Shown here in pieces: positions 24,596 through 33,934 of a stretch of DNA of 39,779 bases. The position numbers and the translations under genes were made by a program. Under the pieces are notes generated by a model that saw only the letters and a program-made list of their open reading frames with translations, had not been told where the DNA came from and made no database searches. Numbering within the stretch: position 1 is the first letter of the stretch; each line of letters begins with the position of its first letter. Source of the stretch: JANLSE01 sp038214135 (GTDB lineage: Bacteria > Chloroflexota > Chloroflexia > Chloroflexales > Roseiflexaceae); contig JBBQSD010000048.1 of assembly GCA_038214135.1 (NCBI GenBank), positions 1 to 39,779 on the forward strand, read 5' to 3'.

Positions 24596-25480
24596 TTACT
24601 TCAGCAATTGATCATAGATGAACTGGCCGAAATCGTGGGCATCTGCGCGAATGAGATGCAACCCATCCTGCGTGAGCCAATCGCGGGCCGGTGGCGCTGG
24701 CAACCATTCATACTGATCGGGCGGGAAGATTTCGTACAGCATTGCCCGAACCTGCTTCTGTTGAGTTGTATTTTCAATGCGCTGATCGCGTGGGAGATCG
24801 AACAGAACGACTCGCCAACCCGCTTGACGGAGTATGAGCAGCCGAACTTTAATCCCTTCGGCCTCACTGCGAATAAGGGCTGCCCGTTCGAGTGTGAATG
24901 GCGTATTGCGTTCTGCGACAAGCCGCGCAACCTCTGCATCAAGAAGCCCAGGGTTTGCAACGGCCCGGTTTGCCAACTGGCGGCTCTCCGAATCCGAGAA
25001 TCGGCGCAGCCGGCTCACAAAAACACTGGCTGGGCGGTATTCCTCGCGGAAGATCGGCACCCACATGCGTAGCCAGTAGAGCGCTGGATCATACAGCGAT
25101 GCGATCAGCTTGCTATCCTCCTGGCGATCAATCGTATCGTTGATTTCCACCAGCAGAATCGATGGCTGCGCTGTATCACGCCGAATCATTTCCAACCCTG
25201 TTTGGGTAGCGCCACCCGCCATCGCCAAGTTCGCAACATTGGGTGCGATATCGCTGGCCTTGATATTATTGGCCAATGAACTGCCAACCAGCACCAGCCG
25301 GATCGGTTCGTTGCTGCGATACAGATAGCGCTGTGCCCTAACGACGTTATTTTCCCATTGCGTAATACCATCACTGGCGTTCAATAGCCCAGCCCAGATT
25401 AGGGTTTGATACAGCATCAATACTGCACATACCGTTGCTACAGGTATTATAAGTTGGCGTAGAATGCTTTTTTGATGCAT
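24596..25480 (-). CDS. SGNH-like periplasmic partner of the MBOAT O-acyltransferase
   Basis: A 294-residue protein with one N-terminal membrane helix (residues 9-31) and an extracytoplasmic SGNH-type domain. It shows VLVGSSLANN with Ser67-Ser68 (block I), NLAMAGG (block II), LLVEIND (block III) and D272-G-L-H275 (block V DxxH). Proteins of this type (AlgX/AlgJ/PatB/DltD-like) work with MBOAT channels to O-acetylate polysaccharides. It is encoded 11 bp after the MBOAT gene on the same strand, which strongly supports the pairing. It could transfer the acyl group or remove it. Its frame and stop are complete. Confidence 0.82.
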   Translation of the reverse strand: MHQKSILRQLIIPVATVCAVLMLYQTLIWAGLLNASDGITQWENNVVRAQRYLYRSNEPIRLVLVGSSLANNIKASDIAPNVANLAMAGGATQTGLEMIRRDTAQPSILLVEINDTIDRQEDSKLIASLYDPALYWLRMWVPIFREEYRPASVFVSRLRRFSDSESRQLANRAVANPGLLDAEVARLVAERNTPFTLERAALIRSEAEGIKVRLLILRQAGWRVVLFDLPRDQRIENTTQQKQVRAMLYEIFPPDQYEWLPAPPARDWLTQDGLHLIRADAHDFGQFIYDQLLK

Positions 25481-25491
25481 AGATATTATGA

Positions 25492-26985
25492 TTAAAACTG
25501 AAAATAGATAAAGGCCTGTGAACTGCCGCTATTCAGAAAGATGAGTGTCAGCATAATACCGAGCATTACATCTTGTGCTATATTTCGAATGGCCAACGTT
25601 CGGCCATTCAACAGGTTGGCAATTGGCTTCTGGAGTGGTGGGAAGTGCGGCAGATGGTAGAGAATCACAGGTGCAGAGAAGATCAGAACCGGCACAATCA
25701 GGCTTAGGTTTGGCCGGGAACGTATATCGCGTGCTAACATTGCGAAGAAGCCAAGCGCCTGTTGGAAATCGGGGAGCTTGAACAATACCCAGCCGACTGA
25801 AACGAACGAGAACACTGCTAACACTCGGATGCCATCGATCAGCCCACGCTGCCACGCTGCTTGGGTTGTATTGGCTAGGGGTTCTTTATCGAGGCCCAAT
25901 AATCGCTCGATGGCCAGCCCAATGCCATGGAACAGCCCCCACACAGCATAGCTCCAGGCTGCGCCATGCCACATGCCGCCCAACACCATCACAATAATCA
26001 GGTTTGCATAGGTTCTGGCGTTGCCCATACGGTTGCCGCCCAACGGGAAATACAGGTATTCACGCAGCCATGTGGAGAGCGAGATATGCCAGCGTCGCCA
26101 GAATTCGGCCAGCGAACGCGAGATGTAGGGGAAATTGAAATTGTTCATGAGCGAATAGCCAAGTATGGCTGCCAGCCCAATTGCAATCAGTGAGTAGCCA
26201 GCGAAATCCGCGAAGATCTGCATCGAGTAGCCGAATAACAGTACTAAACCAGTGATCGTCCCGAGTGTCTCATAATAGGGGTAGGCGATCCAGAAGGTAT
26301 AATCCTTCAGATTATCGGCAACTACCATCTTTAGAAAATAGCCGATCACCAGTGATCGAAATACAAGCAACCAATTGACCTCATTCAGGCGTTTGATACC
26401 GATCTGCGGGTAGAAACTATGCGCCTTGAGAATCGGCCCGGCGATCAGGTGTGGAAAGAATGCGACAAAAAACGCCGTGTTGCGAATATGGGTGATCAGC
26501 CGTCGATCAACATATGAATCAGTATTCGTGAGTATTGGCGCTTGTTCACGCTTGCGTAGTACGTCAACGACCAGGCTAATGCCCTCGAATGTATAGAATG
26601 AAATGCCGATTGGCAGTGGCAGATGCAGCAGCAGGAACAGCGCCCCTTCGACAGGTGTGCCCGATTGAGTAGCGCCGAGCGCAAGATTGAGCAGCAGCGC
26701 ACCATATTTGAAGATTGCCAGAATAGACAGATTGATGATCACGCCTGTTGTTGCCCAGAACAGCCGTCTGGGCCGTTCGGTCGCATAGGCGACTTTATAG
26801 CTGGTGATCGCATTGATCAGAATCGATGCTAGCAACAGAATCAGCAGCGCCGGCGAGCTCCAGGCATAGAAGACAAAACTGGCACTAATCAGGATGGGAA
26901 CCTGGAAATTGCGACTCACTGGGAGGTAGTACAATCCACATGTTGCCAGAAAGAGAACCAAAAACTCAGTGCTCGTGAATAACAT
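25492..26985 (-). CDS. MBOAT family O-acyltransferase (AlgI-like)
   Basis: From ATG 26985 (GAAGG ribosome site) the product is 497 residues with about ten or more membrane helices, the normal AlgI/PatA size. The N-terminus LFTSTEFLVLF is classic for the family. The conserved catalytic His340 is in GMWHGAAWSYAVWG, followed by a second His in LFHGIG. SLSTWLREYLYFPLGGNRMG is the AlgI-type WLRDYLY signature. It moves an acyl group, usually acetyl, from cytoplasmic acyl-CoA across the membrane onto a surface polysaccharide. It lies between the PaaK-like gene (11-bp gap) and its SGNH partner (11-bp gap), within the long operon. Confidence 0.95.
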   Translation of the reverse strand: MLFTSTEFLVLFLATCGLYYLPVSRNFQVPILISASFVFYAWSSPALLILLLASILINAITSYKVAYATERPRRLFWATTGVIINLSILAIFKYGALLLNLALGATQSGTPVEGALFLLLHLPLPIGISFYTFEGISLVVDVLRKREQAPILTNTDSYVDRRLITHIRNTAFFVAFFPHLIAGPILKAHSFYPQIGIKRLNEVNWLLVFRSLVIGYFLKMVVADNLKDYTFWIAYPYYETLGTITGLVLLFGYSMQIFADFAGYSLIAIGLAAILGYSLMNNFNFPYISRSLAEFWRRWHISLSTWLREYLYFPLGGNRMGNARTYANLIIVMVLGGMWHGAAWSYAVWGLFHGIGLAIERLLGLDKEPLANTTQAAWQRGLIDGIRVLAVFSFVSVGWVLFKLPDFQQALGFFAMLARDIRSRPNLSLIVPVLIFSAPVILYHLPHFPPLQKPIANLLNGRTLAIRNIAQDVMLGIMLTLIFLNSGSSQAFIYFQF

Positions 26986-26996
26986 GGTGCTGCCTT

Positions 26997-28388
26997 CTAT
27001 GCGATCTCTCGCACAACATGACGCAGCTTGCCTGATCGTGTGCGCGGCAGCGAATCGACCTGCTCCCATGTGACACGCACCGAATCGCCGATATACTGGC
27101 GTGCCGCTGCCATGACGGTATCCATCGATGCCGGCTCGAAATGTGGCCCTGGCACAACACGTACGATCACATGATCGATGGCGATCTGGACAATCTGGCT
27201 TTCTTTCACGCCAAGGGCCGGGCGAATGATATGCCCACCAACCCGCACCCAGCGCCCTTCCGGTGTGCGAATGCGATCATCAAGCCGACCAACAATTGTA
27301 GTGAGTGCCGGACTCTGCCAGCCGCAACTGCACGAATCTGCGGCTAGCGTTGCTAGATCACCAGTACGATAGCGAATGAATGGCGTCACAAAGCTAATCA
27401 GATCGGTCACAATCACCTGGCCTGTCTCGCCAGGCCGAACCGGATGACCATCATCGTCCACAATTTCGATGATTGCGTTGCGGGTTAGGATATGGTAGCG
27501 CTTGTTGATGCATTGCTGGGCAACCTGGGCAACCTCGCCGGTTCCATACGTCTGGTACACAGGGCAGCCAAATGCGCGTTCAACGGTTGCCTGCTGGTCC
27601 AGGGAAATCCCTTCGCTATCGGTGAAGATTGCCTTGAACTGCGGGGGTTTCTCACCACTTTCCAGGATATGGGCGGCCAGCAGATGCCAGGCGCTAGCAT
27701 AGCCAGTGCCATATGTGACGCGAGTATCGCGCATGGCCTGCAAATAGGCCGAATACGTGCCGGGCGCAAGATGATATGCCGAGCACTGTAATTGTCGATA
27801 GTGATCGATATAGATCCAGAAGGGTGGGGTTTTCTGTTCGTATGGGGCAACATACACGCCCGAGATCCGCACGCGCCGATCACCAACACGGCAGCCATAG
27901 GCGTTCAGAATGGCATCGGCCACCGCCTGATGCGCCCGTGTCGCGCTGCGGTCGTGGTAGTAGTGCAGTGGCGCACCTGTTGATCCGCTTGTTGAATGCA
28001 GCCAGAGTGCTTTTGTTGGCACGCCATCCTGAACAAACGCCTGCCGATTTGCACGGATGGTATCCTTCTCCAGGATTGGCAAGTTTCCCAGCTCGGCAAG
28101 GCTGTGGATCGTGATTGGCGGCAGATTGCGGTGATACCAATCGACATCACTGCGGGCAGCATCAATAACAAGCTGGAGTTGCTCGATCTGGTATGCTTCC
28201 TGGGTAGCCAGATCAGTGGTATACCAGGATGGATCGAAGCGCTTCAGTTCCGCGTCATAATCACCATAGCGCCGAAACCAATCGCGCCGCCATGCCTCCG
28301 CATTCACAAACAGACGCTGCAGTGCGCGTGGCGAACGGTTATACAGCGCCTGCTGATTTGGCAAACGCTTGAGCAAGCTACTTGCCAT
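26997..28388 (-). CDS. PaaK/CapK-like adenylate-forming enzyme
   Basis: From ATG 28388 (GAGGTG 5-6 bp upstream) the product is 463 residues. It shows ANL-superfamily features: the phosphate loop STSGSTGAP near residues 132-140, YGTGEVAQ, FIRYRTGDLA, GRLDDRIRTPEG, and a C-terminal RTRSGKLR with the likely catalytic Lys. The closest family is phenylacetate-CoA ligase/CapK, whose members occur in capsule and exopolysaccharide loci with mostly unknown roles. It probably adenylates a carboxylic acid or amino acid to feed glycan decoration. SCSCGW is a PaaK-type cysteine cluster that often binds zinc. The start overlaps the deacetylase gene by 11 bp, which implies translational coupling. Confidence 0.88.
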   Translation of the reverse strand: MASSLLKRLPNQQALYNRSPRALQRLFVNAEAWRRDWFRRYGDYDAELKRFDPSWYTTDLATQEAYQIEQLQLVIDAARSDVDWYHRNLPPITIHSLAELGNLPILEKDTIRANRQAFVQDGVPTKALWLHSTSGSTGAPLHYYHDRSATRAHQAVADAILNAYGCRVGDRRVRISGVYVAPYEQKTPPFWIYIDHYRQLQCSAYHLAPGTYSAYLQAMRDTRVTYGTGYASAWHLLAAHILESGEKPPQFKAIFTDSEGISLDQQATVERAFGCPVYQTYGTGEVAQVAQQCINKRYHILTRNAIIEIVDDDGHPVRPGETGQVIVTDLISFVTPFIRYRTGDLATLAADSCSCGWQSPALTTIVGRLDDRIRTPEGRWVRVGGHIIRPALGVKESQIVQIAIDHVIVRVVPGPHFEPASMDTVMAAARQYIGDSVRVTWEQVDSLPRTRSGKLRHVVREIA

Positions 28389-29241
28389 GTAGCACCTCGA
28401 AACCAACCGGGTTCACTCCGGCTTTGAGCAGCCGATCTTTCAGCCCTGGATCGCGGAAGACCTGATAATCGCGCACGCGTGACTCAGTCACATTGCCAAA
28501 TAGCTCGCGATCAACCATCGTTGCCGGGTGGATGATCAGTTCGGCTGCACGCTGGATCTTTGCCCAAGGCACTCGCTTGAGTGCATCCTCGATCCGCGTC
28601 TCGCCAGCTCGATAGCCAGGCGTATGGATCGCGCCATCTGGCATCAGCATGCCAAGCCGCTCGGCGCGTGCCGACCAGTAGGCAATCACCAAGCCCTTCA
28701 GCCAATAGAATGGGTGCCGCAGCACATAGCCCTCTGGAGTTCCTGTGCTGGGGGCAGTGATGCGGCGCTGGCAGCGCATCACCGGGATACACAGCTCGCG
28801 CCCAACACGAACAAATACCCCGAACAACCCTGGCGAGACATGGATATTCTCGTGGGTATTCCAGAAATCCGGCGCACCAGCAACCTCAAAGAAGCGAACA
28901 TACTGGGCGATCAGCTCGGCCTGTACTTCATCCAGGTTGACCTGCTGGCGTAGTGCTCGGCTTCGGAGTGCAGCAAATGATCGAAAGTTGCCAGTGTTAT
29001 CAACTAAACTCGGGACTTTTTCTGCCGGCAGCACTGGCGATCCTTGCGTCAGCGTCCAATGCAGGCCAATTGAGGCATCTGGAAAGCGCTGGCGCAGTTG
29101 GGCTGCATCGCGCCACAATGGCATATTCGCCATCACGCATGTTGCACGCATTGCGCCAGCAGCCAGGCAATCCTCGATTGCAGTGTTGACCGGCGCACAC
29201 ATGCCATAGTCATCTGCGGTAATAATAAGCTGGTGTGTCAT
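28378..29241 (-). CDS. YdjC/ChbG-like carbohydrate deacetylase
   Basis: From ATG 29241, which overlaps the previous stop as ATGA, the product is 287 residues. The metal-site residues of the YdjC fold are visible: Asp10-Asp11 in TADDYGM, His61 in GLHWTLTQG and His130 in NTHENIHV. Such enzymes remove acetyl groups from N-acetylated oligosaccharides or lipid-linked sugars. In this locus it may deacetylate a GlcNAc-type residue before another group is added. The longer frame to 29310 has no support. It overlaps the PaaK-like gene by 11 bp. Confidence 0.9.
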   Translation of the reverse strand: MTHQLIITADDYGMCAPVNTAIEDCLAAGAMRATCVMANMPLWRDAAQLRQRFPDASIGLHWTLTQGSPVLPAEKVPSLVDNTGNFRSFAALRSRALRQQVNLDEVQAELIAQYVRFFEVAGAPDFWNTHENIHVSPGLFGVFVRVGRELCIPVMRCQRRITAPSTGTPEGYVLRHPFYWLKGLVIAYWSARAERLGMLMPDGAIHTPGYRAGETRIEDALKRVPWAKIQRAAELIIHPATMVDRELFGNVTESRVRDYQVFRDPGLKDRLLKAGVNPVGFEVLHGK

Positions 29242-30422
29242 AGTGTGTGTTTCGGTGCTCGCACTAAATCGGCATACAAATCCAGGTATTTGTGTGATTC
29301 CATCTCCCAATTGTACTCACGCTCAACGCGCCGACGCCCCTCGTTGCCGAGCGTGCGCCGCAGCTGTGGATCATCAAGCAGCCGGATGATCGCATTAGCA
29401 TATGCATGCGGGTCGTTTGGTTGCACCATATAGCCACAGGCTCCATCGCCAACAAATGGCCTGCTGGGTGGCAGATCACTGAGCACAACCGGCATGCGTA
29501 ATGCCATGAACTCGAACAACTTCTGCGGGATGTTATTATGGAATTTCGGTCGATCTGGCAGTGGAATAATTCCAATGCGCGCCTTGCGAACTTCAGCGGC
29601 GATCTGGTCGTGCGGGATTTGCCCAGTGAAATGAATGCGATCCGGTGCGTTACGGCGGCGAACCTGTTCATTGAACCAATCGATTTCGGGTAGGCGGCCA
29701 ATAAAGCGCCAACTGACCCTGCGTCCTCGGGCGGTTAACGCATCATCGACGGCAAAACACACCTGCAGATGGTAGCGCGGAATACTGCCGTGGTATGTCA
29801 GATCATAGCGCTTCTCGGGTTCGTTATTCGGTGCATCTGGAAAAAGTTCGAGTTGCGGGAAGTTATGCACCACCAATATCTGGCGTGCCTGAGCCGCAAG
29901 CATCCGTGCTGTCCCGACATCCGATGTGACAATTGCATCGACATTGCGGGCAGCATAGTTGAGTTGCGCTCGAACAACACGCGCCAGCGGTTTGCGCATC
30001 CAACTCGGAATTCCGCTGCGCTGGAGTGCATAGCCCTCAAAATCCTCCATACAATCGAAAATGATTGGTAGCCCCTTCGCTCGTTTGATCCGCACGGCCC
30101 AGGTAATAAACTCAGGTGCATAGAAGCTGAAGATCTGTGCGTCTGAGTGCATCGCTAGTTCGAAGGCAGCTTTGCTGCGCCGCAGGCGTTGCCTCAATCG
30201 CCAGTTGAGATTCAGTGGGCCTTGCGCACCAAGTGAATGGAACTGCACCCGTTGGTCAAGGTGATCATAGCTGGCCGGGTGCGCCGCAAGGTCAACGGAA
30301 TAGCCTGCCTGAATGAGCGAGAGGCAGATCCGATGATAGATGCGCATGTGTCCGGCCCAATGGCCCGGTGCGAGATGGAATGTCTTGGCAAGTGGGCCAT
30401 CGCTCACCCATTCAGGAGCCAT
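29238..30422 (-). CDS. Glycosyltransferase, GT4/GT1-like
   Basis: From ATG 30422 (GGAGG 7 bp upstream, inside the end of the GT2 gene) the product is 394 residues. It has the GT-B plan: N-terminal half with IFDCMEDFEGYALQRSGIPSW and VDAIVTSDVG, linker VVHNFPQ, C-terminal half with DLTYHGSIPRYH, WRFIGRLPE, IHFTGQIPHDQI and the donor-site segment NNIPQKLFEFMALRMPVV. It would add one sugar in the cytoplasm during repeat-unit assembly. It overlaps the upstream GT2 gene by 11 bp and the downstream deacetylase by 4 bp (ATGA). Donor and acceptor are unknown. Confidence 0.88.
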   Translation of the reverse strand: MAPEWVSDGPLAKTFHLAPGHWAGHMRIYHRICLSLIQAGYSVDLAAHPASYDHLDQRVQFHSLGAQGPLNLNWRLRQRLRRSKAAFELAMHSDAQIFSFYAPEFITWAVRIKRAKGLPIIFDCMEDFEGYALQRSGIPSWMRKPLARVVRAQLNYAARNVDAIVTSDVGTARMLAAQARQILVVHNFPQLELFPDAPNNEPEKRYDLTYHGSIPRYHLQVCFAVDDALTARGRRVSWRFIGRLPEIDWFNEQVRRRNAPDRIHFTGQIPHDQIAAEVRKARIGIIPLPDRPKFHNNIPQKLFEFMALRMPVVLSDLPPSRPFVGDGACGYMVQPNDPHAYANAIIRLLDDPQLRRTLGNEGRRRVEREYNWEMESHKYLDLYADLVRAPKHTL

Positions 30423-31233
30423 TGATCCGCCTCCGAAGCGCTGGTGAGAGCCGGGGATAGAGATAATCATACAGGATCTTATGGACAAGCCCACGTGCGC
30501 CATAGTAGGCTGTCCCATAGAATAACCGTTCCATCCGATTGAATGCCCGCCGCTGGATGACCGTGCGCTCCGCTGTTGCGATGGTCGTCTGTCGTTCGGA
30601 AAGCCCACCACCCTGAAAGATAGCCGTCACTGCTGGGATATGAACATAACGTAGATCCTTGCCGGCAACCATATCCATCAGAAACGCATAGTCCGCAAGC
30701 AGCTTATAGTGCTCATCGAGTCCGCCCCGTTCCACATATAGTGTCCGACGAACAAACCATGCCTGGTGGCAGATCATTTTCCGAAAGAGGTAGAAGCGAT
30801 TGAGCCGATCTGGATACTGAATCTCGCGCATGCCATCTGGTTCCTGGCCGGCTTGCAGCAGTGGATGGTTGGTGTATGATTGCACATCTCCATAGGCAAA
30901 GTCGGGATCATTCGCCATGCTAAGCGTCTGCGCCACCTGTGCCAGTGTCTCCGAACTGGGGAACAGATCGCCAGCATTCATGAAACAGATATAGCGCCCA
31001 GTACACAGCCGCAACGCCTGGTTCATGGCGTTATAGACTCCATGGTCGGCGGATTCGTGAACGGCCACGCCAAGCTCACGAACCCGCTCTGGCGTGCCAT
31101 CGGTTGAGCCGCCATCCTTGACGACATACTGGTAATCGCCAAAGGATTGCGCCAGGATACTCTGCGCGGTGCGGGTGGCATCCTCGGCACAATTAAGTGT
31201 GACGGTGACAATGCTGAAGAGTGGTTCATTCAC
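30412..31233 (-). CDS. Glycosyltransferase family 2 (WcaA/Spore-coat type)
   Basis: A 273-residue GT-A transferase that starts at GTG 31233, overlapping the previous stop as GTGA, with a GAGG ribosome site 7 bp upstream. It has FSIVTVTLNCAEDATRTAQSI, the DGGSTDGT nucleotide-binding loop and an AGD metal motif (FMNAGDLF). The HGVYNAMNQAL segment is typical of colanic-acid WcaE-like enzymes. It probably adds one sugar to the growing repeat unit. Its end overlaps the next GT gene by 11 bp. The substrate cannot be deduced. Confidence 0.92.
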   Translation of the reverse strand: MNEPLFSIVTVTLNCAEDATRTAQSILAQSFGDYQYVVKDGGSTDGTPERVRELGVAVHESADHGVYNAMNQALRLCTGRYICFMNAGDLFPSSETLAQVAQTLSMANDPDFAYGDVQSYTNHPLLQAGQEPDGMREIQYPDRLNRFYLFRKMICHQAWFVRRTLYVERGGLDEHYKLLADYAFLMDMVAGKDLRYVHIPAVTAIFQGGGLSERQTTIATAERTVIQRRAFNRMERLFYGTAYYGARGLVHKILYDYLYPRLSPALRRRINGS

Positions 31234-32570
31234 GCGGCACCCTCAATCTGTGGAGATGGCGCTGAGCGGCGAATACGCCGCTGCTCGCGCACACGTTGCC
31301 GAATGGTTGGAATTTCGTGCGAGGCATCTTCGATCTTGTCGCTCAATACCCACAGGAATGCGGTAGAGAAATACAGATGCCAGACACTGATCGAGTCGTT
31401 TGATGCCTGTGCATGAATCAGTGCAAAAATCCCGATGCAGGTGAAACACATCCGCCAGATTGCCAGATCCCGTGGGCCAGGGCCTGTCCAAACATCGCGG
31501 CCGCGCCGAATGAAGAACAGCAAAAAGCCGATCAGGAGAGCGAATCCAACTAAGCCCTGATCGGCAAGCGTGGAGAGGAATATATTATGCGCATAGACGG
31601 AGAATTCAAAGCCAGTACCCCAGATTGGTGATGTGAGGAAGATACTCCAGCCCTTCAACCACAGGCCGCCACGGTCGCTTAACACATCGAAGGTATTCCC
31701 ATAATCGGCTTCATTTGTTCGTAGAATCAGTTCTGGCGCGATAGCATACAGCGTCAGGCCTAGAAACACGACCAGCCCTGCAATAATTCCGACACGGGTT
31801 GTTGGCATGCCCTTATGGCGGATCGACCAGGCTGCGAGTATCAGTGCCGCGATACCGCCGCCATTCAGCGATTGGCGCGAGCCGGCCATGAACAGGAAGT
31901 AGATACAATAGGCAGCGACCCCAAGCAACAGTGTTGCCTTGAATGGGTTTTTTGCTTGCAGATAGAGCGCGATTGTCATCAGGAGTGTGATCGCGAATCC
32001 ATAGGCAAACCAGTGATAGTTGCCCAATCCAAGCCGAATAACACCAATTTTGGTGAGTGTTGGATCCTGAATCAGGTACTCAAGCGAGATCTTGAGGATG
32101 GAAATAGCCTGCCAGCCACCAATCATTGTTGTGATCATAAAGGCGAAGGCAAAACCCTTGACCCGTTGCAGATCGCGGCCAAAGAACAGCACAATCGGTA
32201 GTGGAACAATCACATACAAAATGAGCGTTCGGAAGAAGTCGATCTTATTATAGGAGTCGAACATGATCAGAATAAGAAATATCCATGCCCACCATGTGAG
32301 CATCCATAGGATAATCCACTGATGCCTCTGTGGTAACATGTCACGGACCGAGAGTTTATTACGGAAGAGTGCTACCACGACAGCTGCAACCGTTGCAGCG
32401 AGAATAACCCATGTATGAGCTACTGAACCGAACATAACCGTACGGGTCCAGTAGGTCAGCGAAAAATACATCCCCAGCCCCCATTCGGGCCGCCCTGAGA
32501 AGATTGTATATCCAAGGACTGCGCCAATCAGTGCAAGCCATTCCGGCGCGAATCTGATCTGTTCTTCCAT
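31230..32570 (-). CDS. O-antigen ligase/polymerase-like membrane protein (Wzy_C)
   Basis: A 446-residue protein with about ten to twelve membrane helices. The large outer loop carries FMAGSRQSLNGGG, SDRGGLWLKGWSIF and SPIWGTGFEFSVYAHNIFLSTLADQGLVG, including the HN-x-F motif of the Wzy_C/WaaL family. It polymerises repeat units or ligates a finished glycan at the outer face of the membrane. Its ATG shares one base with the upstream stop (TAATG), and its stop overlaps the next GTG start. This is the only polymerase or ligase candidate in the window. Confidence 0.88.
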   Translation of the reverse strand: MEEQIRFAPEWLALIGAVLGYTIFSGRPEWGLGMYFSLTYWTRTVMFGSVAHTWVILAATVAAVVVALFRNKLSVRDMLPQRHQWIILWMLTWWAWIFLILIMFDSYNKIDFFRTLILYVIVPLPIVLFFGRDLQRVKGFAFAFMITTMIGGWQAISILKISLEYLIQDPTLTKIGVIRLGLGNYHWFAYGFAITLLMTIALYLQAKNPFKATLLLGVAAYCIYFLFMAGSRQSLNGGGIAALILAAWSIRHKGMPTTRVGIIAGLVVFLGLTLYAIAPELILRTNEADYGNTFDVLSDRGGLWLKGWSIFLTSPIWGTGFEFSVYAHNIFLSTLADQGLVGFALLIGFLLFFIRRGRDVWTGPGPRDLAIWRMCFTCIGIFALIHAQASNDSISVWHLYFSTAFLWVLSDKIEDASHEIPTIRQRVREQRRIRRSAPSPQIEGAA

Positions 32571-33934
32571 TATCTTCTCCCAGCGCTCAAGGCTTTGGTC
32601 GCCATACTGCTATTCTCGGCCTGAAGCTGCTCAAACCAGCTGATATATGTCTGCGCCTGCTGCTCCAGATGCTGCGCGCTTGTGATCTTTTGTGCCGCAG
32701 CAGTGGAGATGGTGTGCAGCATCTCACGGCCTTCCAGTAACTGTATGAGCCGCTGTGCCATGGCATCTCCATCGCCACGTGGCACCAGGAAACCGGTTTG
32801 CCCATCGGTGATTTGCTCGGGGATCCCGCCGACAGCCGTGGCAATCACTGGTGTACCGCAGGCCATTGCCTCCAATACAACGCAGGGGTAATTCTCGGCA
32901 TTGGCGGCGTGTAGCAACACATCCGCCGCGCGATAGTGCAGCGCCACCTGCACTGGGTCGGATACATATCCAGTGTAGCGCACACGATCATCGGCTGGCT
33001 CATTCGATGGAGTGCCACCCGAGCCAACGCACAGAAACAGCAGTGGCGCATCTGGCATCTTCTGCATCACCTGGCGAACAGCGCGATCAACAGTCGTCAC
33101 ATCCTTATAGATATTTGTCGTACTGATACTATTGGCAATAAACATGCAGATAAATGCATCCTGTGATAGCCCCAATGCTGCCCGTGCTGCTTGCTGATCA
33201 CCAGGAGTGTATATAGTTGGGTCGATTCCATTCGGAATAACCTGCCGCTGCCATGGTTGCAGCATTGAGCGTTCTACCACATGCATGAGCCAGTGGCTTG
33301 GCGTTGCGATAGCAAGGTGCGATTGGGCATAGATCGCTTGTTTGCGCTGCCAGTTCTCGGCGGTTTGGTCACGGCGAATAGCCGGGGCGCGTTGCAGATC
33401 GGGGCATTGACCACAGCCCGTTTCCCAACGTGTGCAATCGATGAAATAGGCACAATGGCCCGTCATTGCCCAGGTATCGTGCAGCGTCCAGATCACTGGC
33501 ACACGGCGGCTGAGTGTGGCAAGCGCACGCAGATCGAAGTAATCACCGTGCAGATTATGGGCATGGATGACATCCGGTTGCCACCCTTCGTCAAGTACAT
33601 GATGCGAATATGGGTAGCCGAAATCCTCGGTTCCATTCAACCCGTCAATCCAGCGCTGCGGCCAGGCCGTGCGGCGCATCCAATCCCGCACCCGATACTG
33701 GCCACGAAAGCGCTGCTGATCGGCAATCCAGGTATCGATATTTGCGGCAACCGAACCCCACGGTGCGGTATGGGCATATGGATCGGCCTCGATAACATGC
33801 GGGTCGTTGGTCTTCTTATGGCGCACAAGCATGCGAACATCGTGTCCGAGTTTGCGGTACGCCTGATGCAGGTCGAATGCGACCTTTTCTGCGCCGCCAG
33901 CTCGATCATAGGTGTTGATCAGCAGAATGTTCAT
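32570..33934 (-). CDS. Glycosyltransferase family 4
   Basis: A 454-residue GT-B enzyme of the WcaC/WcaL-like group. It has MNILLINTYDRAGGAEKVAF at the N-terminus, VIHAHNLHGDYFDL, the cysteine-containing WTLHDTWAMTGHCAYFIDC and GCGQCP segments common in this subgroup, VIPNGIDPTIY, and the donor-site EX7E motif AENYPCVVLEAMACGTPVI. It adds a sugar with retention in the cytoplasm. ATGA overlap with the upstream gene and TAATG overlap with the polymerase gene put it in the middle of the coupled operon. Confidence 0.94.
   Translation of the reverse strand: MNILLINTYDRAGGAEKVAFDLHQAYRKLGHDVRMLVRHKKTNDPHVIEADPYAHTAPWGSVAANIDTWIADQQRFRGQYRVRDWMRRTAWPQRWIDGLNGTEDFGYPYSHHVLDEGWQPDVIHAHNLHGDYFDLRALATLSRRVPVIWTLHDTWAMTGHCAYFIDCTRWETGCGQCPDLQRAPAIRRDQTAENWQRKQAIYAQSHLAIATPSHWLMHVVERSMLQPWQRQVIPNGIDPTIYTPGDQQAARAALGLSQDAFICMFIANSISTTNIYKDVTTVDRAVRQVMQKMPDAPLLFLCVGSGGTPSNEPADDRVRYTGYVSDPVQVALHYRAADVLLHAANAENYPCVVLEAMACGTPVIATAVGGIPEQITDGQTGFLVPRGDGDAMAQRLIQLLEGREMLHTISTAAAQKITSAQHLEQQAQTYISWFEQLQAENSSMATKALSAGRR

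Noticed and set aside
30423..30611. 63-residue extension of the GT4 gene into the GT2 gene
   Set aside because: GGAGG lies 7 bp before ATG 30422, and the extension is a frame shadow of the GT2 coding sequence.
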